NCBI GenBank assembly: GCA_035252155.1
Contig: DATFDL010000483.1
Span: forward strand, 1 to 7,205
DNA from: JAICLL01 sp035252155
GTDB lineage: Bacteria; Planctomycetota; Planctomycetia; Pirellulales; JAICIG01
Direction: 5' to 3'
Length of the DNA: 7,205 nucleotides
Shown here: positions 1 through 4,766 of the stretch, one piece after another
Position numbering within the stretch: position 1 is the stretch's first letter
Layout of the letters: each line of letters opens with the position of its first letter
Made by a program: the position numbers and the translations under genes
The notes under the pieces: model-generated
What the model was told of the DNA's origin: nothing
Seen by the model: the letters and a program-made list of their open reading frames with translations, nothing else
The model's database searches: none

Positions 1-2
1 TC

Positions 3-740
3 GAAAACGTGCAAAACAACGACGGCGGCTGGCGCTATTCGGTGGGCGCTTTCGAGCCGAGCGATTGCTCGGTCTCGGGCTGGGTGATGCTCGCTCTGAA
101 AACGGCCCGCGTGGCGAAGCTCGAAGTTCAACCCCAAACCATTTCCAGGATGATGAGCTTCTTTGCGTCGCAGTACGCGGATGGTCTGACCTACTACCAG
201 AGGCCTGTTACCGAGCCGGTCACCGACCCTCGTGGCGGCCCCGGCGGCACCATCACAATTCTCAAGGGGCCCTGGCTGGTCACCGATGCCACGACCGGCG
301 TGGGCATGATGGCGGTCGAGTTCTTCCAGCACAAGCTCGACTCCCCGATCGTGCAGGGCGGCGCCGCCTATCTGGCCGACAAGGCCGACGCGCTGGCCCC
401 GCCGACTCCCGGCGCCGGAGGCGTCGAACTACGGTTCCGCGGTTTCAACGCGCACCGCAAAGCGATCTTCGATTCCCAACAGATCCCCGCTTCGACGGAT
501 TACTACCTCTGGTACAATTGCACGATGGCCATGTTTCAGGCCGGAGGCGACCCGTGGAAACGTTGGAACGGCGCCATGCGCGATCGCCTGATCGCCTTGC
601 AGGTGCCGGGCGAAGGGTGCGATCGCGGAAGCTGGATTCCCCAAGGAGATGCGTATGGAGATTGGGGCGGCCGCATCTATACCACCGCGCTGGCGCTGCT
701 GACTCTGGAGGTCTACTACCGCTTTCAGCGCGTCGCCGAC
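3..740 (+). repeat. Toroid module copy A (3' part only)
   Basis: This stretch is the second half of a coding module repeated at 810-2000 and 2780-4120. At DNA level the SDCSVSGWVMLALKTA segment (near 61-108) is close to those at about 1435 and 3405. The copy begins outside the window, so its length is unknown. Confidence 0.85.
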
Positions 741-2000
741 GAGCCTACGGAACCGCTGGCCGACGCGCCTGGTAAGCCGCCCGACGTGCCCGAGCAGCCG
801 GAACTGGGGGTCGTAGCCGACACGCCCGAAGGACTCTACGCCGCACGGACGAAACCCAAAACGGCCGAATGGCTTGCCGCACGCGGCGGAACGGCCGAGT
901 CCCAGAAGGCGGTCGAAGACGGGCTGGACTGGCTGGCCCGCCACCAAGGCGAAGAGGGACACTGGGGCGCCGATTGCCTGGGGAGCACCGACCCCAACTC
1001 GCGCTGCGATCGGAGTGCTCCGTGCGAGGGGCCCGGCTTACCCTACGAAATCGCCCATACCGGCCTGGCGCTGCTCGCCTTTCAGGCCGCCGGACACTAT
1101 TACTTCAACGGCCAGAAATACTCCGGCCAGGTGGCGAGAGGTTTGGATTACTTCGTCGAGGAGCAAGCGCCTGACGGTTCGATTGTCGGCTCGCAAAATC
1201 CCTCGCCGGAACTCATGAGGGCCGGCGCTCCATTTCAGCGGAACTTCATGTACGAGCACGCCATCGGAACGCTCGCCCTGTGCGAGGCGTGCGCTGTGGC
1301 CCTTGCCGAAGGACAGAAGCCCGACCCACGATATCAGAGAGCCGCCCAACGCGCGGTGTCGTTCATCGAAAAAGAGCAACACCGTGATGGCGGCTGGCGT
1401 TATGGGGGCGACCGTCATGCGCTGGACGAGAAGAGCGATTGCTCGGTTTCGGGCTGGGTGATGCTCGCTTTGAAAACGGCCGGCGAGGCGAAGGTCCACG
1501 TTTCGCCCCAAACCATTTCCCAGATGACGGACTTCTTTGCCGCGCATTACGTGCACGGCCGGACCATCTACCAACTGCCCAGCACTCCGGGCGGCGACGC
1601 CATCATTGGCATGGGGATGATGGCGGTCGAGTTCTTCGAGCACAAGCTGGAGTCGCCGGTCGTGCAAAACGGCGCCGCCTATCTGGCCAGCGAGGCCGAC
1701 GTGATACGCGACCGGCCTGCCATCTCGGCCTATTACTCCTGGTGCAACGGCACGATGGCCATGTTTCAGGCCGGCGGCGAGCCGTGGAATCGTTGGAACG
1801 GCGTCATTCGCGACCACGTAGTCTCCATCCAGGTGCATAGCCAGAGCTGCGATCGTGGAAGCTGGCCACCCGACGATCAGTGGGGTCTTCAGGGTGGCCG
1901 CATCTACGCCACCGCGCTGGCGGTGCTGACGCTCGAAGTCTACTACCGCTATCAGCGCATCGCCGGCCAGCCGGAAAAAGAAAAGGAGTACCGACGGTGA
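3..2000 (+). CDS. Prenyltransferase/squalene-cyclase-like toroid repeat protein with at least two fused modules; 5' end outside window
   Basis: The reading frame is open from the first complete codon (GAA at 3) to TGA at 1998-2000, giving 665 residues. The GTG at 9 is not a real start: residues before it (ENV, then QNNDGGWRY) continue the pattern seen in the sister copies (IEKEQHRDGGWRY, IENIQHDDGGWRY), so the gene begins upstream. Residues 1-245 are the C-terminal part of one alpha-alpha toroid module. A Pro/Glu-rich linker follows (about 246-269), then a complete second module (270-665). QW-like motifs (QxxDGGW, HQGEEGHWG) and SDCSVSGWVMLALKTA, CDRGSW and GGRIYTTALALLTLEVYYR mark the squalene-cyclase/prenyltransferase repeat fold. 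The DxDD acid motif of squalene-hopene cyclase is absent, so catalysis of that kind is unlikely. Similar modular proteins are typical of planctomycetes; their function is unknown. An N-terminal anchor like that of the next gene may exist outside the window. Confidence 0.9.
   Translation, partial: ENVQNNDGGWRYSVGAFEPSDCSVSGWVMLALKTARVAKLEVQPQTISRMMSFFASQYADGLTYYQRPVTEPVTDPRGGPGGTITILKGPWLVTDATTGVGMMAVEFFQHKLDSPIVQGGAAYLADKADALAPPTPGAGGVELRFRGFNAHRKAIFDSQQIPASTDYYLWYNCTMAMFQAGGDPWKRWNGAMRDRLIALQVPGEGCDRGSWIPQGDAYGDWGGRIYTTALALLTLEVYYRFQRVADEPTEPLADAPGKPPDVPEQPELGVVADTPEGLYAARTKPKTAEWLAARGGTAESQKAVEDGLDWLARHQGEEGHWGADCLGSTDPNSRCDRSAPCEGPGLPYEIAHTGLALLAFQAAGHYYFNGQKYSGQVARGLDYFVEEQAPDGSIVGSQNPSPELMRAGAPFQRNFMYEHAIGTLALCEACAVALAEGQKPDPRYQRAAQRAVSFIEKEQHRDGGWRYGGDRHALDEKSDCSVSGWVMLALKTAGEAKVHVSPQTISQMTDFFAAHYVHGRTIYQLPSTPGGDAIIGMGMMAVEFFEHKLESPVVQNGAAYLASEADVIRDRPAISAYYSWCNGTMAMFQAGGEPWNRWNGVIRDHVVSIQVHSQSCDRGSWPPDDQWGLQGGRIYATALAVLTLEVYYRYQRIAGQPEKEKEYRR
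810..1997 (+). repeat. Toroid module copy B (complete)
   Basis: The copy starts at the linker motif VVADTPEGLYAARTKPKTAE and runs to QPEKEKEYRR at the gene end. It aligns with copy C over its whole length, but is about 150 nt shorter because it lacks two segments present in copy C. The boundary lies in the linker upstream of the toroid, so the duplicated unit carried linker sequence as well as the fold. Confidence 0.88.
1984..1988 (+). promoter_or_regulatory. Shine-Dalgarno site for the downstream toroid gene, inside the end of the upstream gene
   Basis: AGGAG, within an A-rich AAAAGGAG run, ends 8 nt before a GTG whose last two bases form part of the upstream TGA (GTGA, 1997-2000). This decides the start of the second toroid gene and predicts translational coupling of the pair. 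Confidence 0.8.
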
Positions 2001-4120
2001 AGACCTGCCCTGCCTGCCATCGTTCTGTTCCGGATCATGTCACGACGTGTCCACATCATGAGTGCGGCCATTTGTTCGACGCGCCGTACACAGGCATCAA
2101 GCGTCCGCCGCCGCCGCGCACGAAGGTTCAGGTCACCGGCGCTGGCGAGCGCGGGGCCTTGCCGCCGATGGCCGCCAAACAGCTCTCGAGCAAAATACCG
2201 AAGCCGTGGCAACGGCCGCTCGTGTTGTTGGCAACGATTCTCCTCACGTCGGGGTTAACAGCCGCATTGACGGCCTTGCTGCTGCGAGGTGACGAAAAGC
2301 AGCAAGTCGCCGCGGCAAAGGGCATCGCTCCGCAAGCGGAACCGAAAGCGGCTGCCAAAGCTACCGAGCCGACGGTGCAACATCTGCCCGCTGAAGTCGA
2401 CAAGGCGACGAGGCGACAGGGCGGCAAGGCGCTGGGGCAGCAGAGCGACATGGCGACAGGGCGGCAAGGCGACAAGGCGAACGGGCGAAAAGGCAATGTG
2501 GAATCCAGCGCCACGGAGCACGATGGCGCGCCGAAACAAGACAGCGCCGAGACACGGGACGGGACTGCCAAAGACGACGCGGTGGAATTGGAGGGCGCCG
2601 TGTCGCCGCCGAAAGCCAACGCGCCGCCAAAAAAGCAGGGTGATGACGACCCGCTAGAGCCGCTGGACCTCGCGGGGGAGGCTCGCAAGACCCCAACCCC
2701 AATGCCTGAGCCACTGACGGGCCTGGTCGATGAGCCGAAGCCCGAGTTACTCGGTGCGAACGATGCGCCGACGCTGCCGGTCGTGGCCGACACGCCCGAG
2801 GCACTCTACGCGGCACGGACCAAGCCGAAGACCGCCGAGTTCCTCGCCGCGCGCGGCGGAACGCTCGAGGCCCAAAAGGCGGTCGAAGACGGCCTGAATT
2901 GGCTGGCCCGCCACCAAGGCCTAGACGGACACTGGGGCAGCGATTGCCTGGGCCCCGGTCCAAGCTCGCGCTGCAATCAAAACGCCCCTTGCCGGGGGCA
3001 GACCGGCGAGGCCTTCGACGTCGCCCATACCGGCTTGGCCCTGCTCGCTTTCCAGGCCGGCGGGCACTATTACTTCAACCACCAAAAATACTCTGGCCAG
3101 GTAAACCGAGGCATCGTTTATCTCTTGGAGAAGCAGTTGCCTGACGGTTCGTTTGTCGACCTGCAGGCCCCCAACTCGACTCCCGGACAGTACCCCATTC
3201 GTAAGGCTGGTTCGCATGAAGCCTTCATGTACGAGCACGCCATCGCGACGTTCGCCTTGTGCGAGGCCTGCGCTGTGGCCCTCGCGGAAGGAAGAAAGCC
3301 CACCCCAGGATTACAACTCGCCGCGCAACGCGCGGTGTCGTACATCGAAAACATTCAACACGACGACGGCGGCTGGCGCTATCTGGTTGACCACAACGAG
3401 CCAAGCGATTGCTCGGTCTCGGGCTGGGTGATGCTGGCCCTGAAAACGGCCCGCGAGGCGAAGCTCAACGTTTCACCCAAAACAATTTCGCGGATGATGG
3501 AATTCTTTGCCGATCATTACGCGGACGGTCGGACCATCTACCGCATTCCTCCCGAAAAGCCGAGCACCGACTCCATGACGGCCGTGGGTATGCTGGCGGT
3601 CGAGTTCATCGAGCACAAGCTCGACTCGCCGGTCGTGCAAGCGGGCGCCACCTATCTGGCCGACCAGGCCGATGCGCTTTTCCTCGACCAGGGCGCGCCC
3701 GCTGGAGCGGCCCTAGGCGCCCTATCCCAGTTCCCGAATATAAATCCGGATAGGTTTAAGAATGGTCTACAAAGGCAGCTCATCGAGGGCAACTGGGGAC
3801 TTTACCTCTGTTACAATTGCACGCTGGCCATGTTTCAGGTCGGTGGCGAGCCGTGGAAGCGCTGGAACGACGGCGTTCGCGATCATCTCATCCATTGGCA
3901 GTCCCCCGATCCGAGGCCCGACAAAAACGGGCTGCGCGTAGTCGGCGGCCCCCCCGCAGTTAGCTGCGAACGTGGAAGTTGGTCTCCCGACACCGATCCG
4001 TATAGCGACTGGGGCGGCCGCATTTATACCACTGCGCTGGCGGTGCTGACGCTCGAAGTCTACTACCGCTATCAGCGCGTCGCCGGCCAGCCGGAAAAAG
4101 AGAAGTTCTTCGAGAAGTAA
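1997..4120 (+). CDS. Zinc-ribbon, membrane-anchored squalene-cyclase-like toroid repeat protein
   Basis: The start is GTG at 1997, overlapping the previous stop and backed by AGGAG; the frame is open further upstream only as a shadow of the first gene. The product has 707 residues. Residues 4-25 form a zinc-ribbon-like motif (C4xxC7, C18 and C23, with H20, H21 and H25). One hydrophobic helix spans about 74-96, preceded by Lys/Arg (K66, K69, R73), which predicts a cytoplasmic ribbon and an extracytoplasmic C-terminus. A hydrophilic Ala/Lys/Asp/Pro-rich linker covers about 97-261 and includes four 8-residue units at 135-166. The toroid module spans about 262-707, with GHWGSDCLG, AHTGLALLAF, ALCEACAVALAEG, QHDDGGWRY, SDCSVSGWVMLALKTA, YNCTLAMFQVGGEPW, CERGSW and GGRIYTTALAVLTLEVYYR. 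The DxDD motif of squalene-hopene cyclase is missing. It forms an operon with the preceding paralogue. Exact function unknown; scaffold, binding or lipid-related roles are all possible. Confidence 0.93.
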   Translation: MKTCPACHRSVPDHVTTCPHHECGHLFDAPYTGIKRPPPPRTKVQVTGAGERGALPPMAAKQLSSKIPKPWQRPLVLLATILLTSGLTAALTALLLRGDEKQQVAAAKGIAPQAEPKAAAKATEPTVQHLPAEVDKATRRQGGKALGQQSDMATGRQGDKANGRKGNVESSATEHDGAPKQDSAETRDGTAKDDAVELEGAVSPPKANAPPKKQGDDDPLEPLDLAGEARKTPTPMPEPLTGLVDEPKPELLGANDAPTLPVVADTPEALYAARTKPKTAEFLAARGGTLEAQKAVEDGLNWLARHQGLDGHWGSDCLGPGPSSRCNQNAPCRGQTGEAFDVAHTGLALLAFQAGGHYYFNHQKYSGQVNRGIVYLLEKQLPDGSFVDLQAPNSTPGQYPIRKAGSHEAFMYEHAIATFALCEACAVALAEGRKPTPGLQLAAQRAVSYIENIQHDDGGWRYLVDHNEPSDCSVSGWVMLALKTAREAKLNVSPKTISRMMEFFADHYADGRTIYRIPPEKPSTDSMTAVGMLAVEFIEHKLDSPVVQAGATYLADQADALFLDQGAPAGAALGALSQFPNINPDRFKNGLQRQLIEGNWGLYLCYNCTLAMFQVGGEPWKRWNDGVRDHLIHWQSPDPRPDKNGLRVVGGPPAVSCERGSWSPDTDPYSDWGGRIYTTALAVLTLEVYYRYQRVAGQPEKEKFFEK
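2399..2494 (+). repeat. Octanucleotide tandem repeat, 12 degenerate units, inside a coding linker
   Basis: Twelve consecutive 8-nt units fit the consensus GACAAGGC (for example GACAAGGC, GACGAGGC, GACAGGGC, GGCAAGGC), with two or three poorly matching units in the middle (2431-2446). A 20-nt exact direct repeat occurs at 2412-2431 and 2452-2471, 40 nt (five units) apart. Three units equal eight codons, so the protein shows four 8-residue units: DKATRRQG, GKALGQQS, DMATGRQG, DKANGRKG (residues 135-166). All three forward frames stay open through the array. Confidence 0.88.
2780..4117 (+). repeat. Toroid module copy C (complete)
   Basis: The copy starts at VVADTPEALYAARTKPKTAE and ends at QPEKEKFFEK. 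Relative to copy B it has extra residues near 3688-3810 (from FLDQGAPAG to EGNWGLYLC) and near 3905-3962 (around DPRPDKNGLRVVGGPP). Bases 4034-4101 match copy B bases 1914-1981 with a single difference. Confidence 0.88.
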
Positions 4121-4171
4121 GGCCGCCGCCGAGCACTTTCGTGCAATATCCGCATTTCCCGACCGCGTCCG

Positions 4172-4200
4172 TTGCTTGCGGGTGGTGACGACAGTAGACT
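4172..4200 (+). promoter_or_regulatory. Candidate sigma-70-type promoter for the histone-like gene
   Basis: TTGCTT (4172-4177) and TAGACT (4195-4200) are separated by 17 nt, which is consistent with a housekeeping promoter. It would give a leader of about 30 nt before the ATG at 4239. The -35 matches the consensus at three of six positions and the -10 at four of six, so this is a weak sequence-only call. Confidence 0.3.
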
Positions 4201-4238
4201 GGCGCGGTCTAAGCTCCGCACACTTCTGGGAGAATCCG

Positions 4239-4604
4239 ATGGCCAAGAAAAAAGCCGCGAAGAAAAAGGCTGCCAAGAAAAAAGCTGCCAAGAAAACGAA
4301 GGGCCGTGCGAAGGCCGGGCGAACCACACGCGCGAAGGGGGCGAAGCGCACCACCCAAAAAGCCAAAGCCAAGACGGCGAAAAAGGGCGTGAAAAAAGCC
4401 ACGGCGCGTAAGGCAAAGAAACCGGCGAAGAAGCGCGCCGGACGAGCGATGGCCAAGTCCAACGCCGCTCCCGTCGAGCACCACGAAGCGACCGCGCCGG
4501 CGCCGCTGCCCGTCGCCCCCGCCACGCCTTCGATGCCCACCGTGGCCGAGAGCATGGAAGGCGTCAACGCCGCCGCGCCCCAAGCAGGCGACTGGTGGCG
4601 ATAA
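4239..4604 (+). CDS. Lysine-rich histone-H1-like (Hc1/AlgP-type) DNA-binding protein
   Basis: The start is ATG at 4239, with GGGAG at 4228-4232 six bases upstream; this start gives the classic MAKKKA N-terminus. An in-frame upstream start at 4176 would add 21 residues of unrelated composition without a comparable ribosome site. The 121-residue product opens with AKKKA pentads (residues 2-19), encoded by 15-nt repeats. A Lys/Arg/Ala/Thr-rich stretch follows to about residue 76. The C-terminal tail (about 77-121) is different in character: rich in Ala/Pro, containing His and Glu, and ending in GDWWR. Such proteins bind DNA through the basic region and compact the nucleoid; that role is inferred from composition, because low-complexity sequence gives little family signal. 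It appears monocistronic and faces the M50/HlyD gene convergently. Confidence 0.82.
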   Translation: MAKKKAAKKKAAKKKAAKKTKGRAKAGRTTRAKGAKRTTQKAKAKTAKKGVKKATARKAKKPAKKRAGRAMAKSNAAPVEHHEATAPAPLPVAPATPSMPTVAESMEGVNAAAPQAGDWWR

Positions 4605-4641
4605 GGCAAACGAAGTACGCACTGCGAGGCAGACTATACAA

Positions 4642-4721
4642 CCGGTGTCTGGGGCAGAGGCTTGCCGATGCCCCGGCGTTGACCAGCCGGGGCATCGCTA
4701 AGGCTCTGCCCCAGCCACCGG
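4642..4721. repeat. Long imperfect inverted repeat (36-bp arms) between convergent genes; possible bidirectional terminator or palindromic mobile repeat
   Basis: Left arm 4642-4677 pairs with right arm 4686-4721 with only a few mismatches around an 8-nt loop (4678-4685). Outer bases CCGGTG pair with CACCGG, followed by CTGGGGCAGAG against CTCTGCCCCAG-type sequence and an inner CCCCGGC/GCCGGGG stem. No T-run follows on either strand, so it is not a textbook intrinsic terminator. Its location just after the histone-like gene and before the end of the opposite gene would suit a transcription barrier, but the size also suits a REP or MITE-like element. Confidence 0.75.
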
Positions 4722-4746
4722 AAGCATGTCCACAAAAAATGCTGAG

Positions 4747-4763
4747 CCCTGAACCCTAAACCT
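4747..4763 (+). repeat. Short CCCTGAA/CCCTAAA heptamer trace
   Basis: CCCTGAA is followed directly by CCCTAAA and then CCT, immediately before the 3' end of the minus-strand gene. It is a minimal two-and-a-bit unit repeat and may be the remnant of a short tandem array or coincidence. Confidence 0.35.
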
Positions 4764-4766
4764 TTG

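Noticed and set aside
1880..1996. Extended N-terminus for the second toroid gene from an ATG at 1880
   Set aside because: The extra residues are an out-of-frame reading of the end of the first gene. The GTG at 1997 has a good Shine-Dalgarno site and gives a zinc-ribbon start.
2128..2793. Minus-strand open frame opposite the linker, with Ser/Pro/Cys/Arg-rich repeats
   Set aside because: The repeated SPCR-like pattern is just the antisense reading of the octanucleotide array. There is no start context or domain.
3..4120. Genuine squalene-hopene cyclase or oxidosqualene cyclase
   Set aside because: QW-like repeats are present, but the catalytic DxDD motif is absent from both complete modules, and the proteins are membrane-anchored or multi-module. 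Only the fold is supported.
4131..4145. Small stem GCAC-TTTC-GTGC after the second toroid gene as a terminator
   Set aside because: Only four base pairs and no T-run; too weak to call.
4176..4238. Earlier start for the histone-like gene at 4176
   Set aside because: The added residues do not resemble the lysine-rich protein, and the start would fall inside the candidate promoter; the ATG at 4239 has GGGAG at good spacing.
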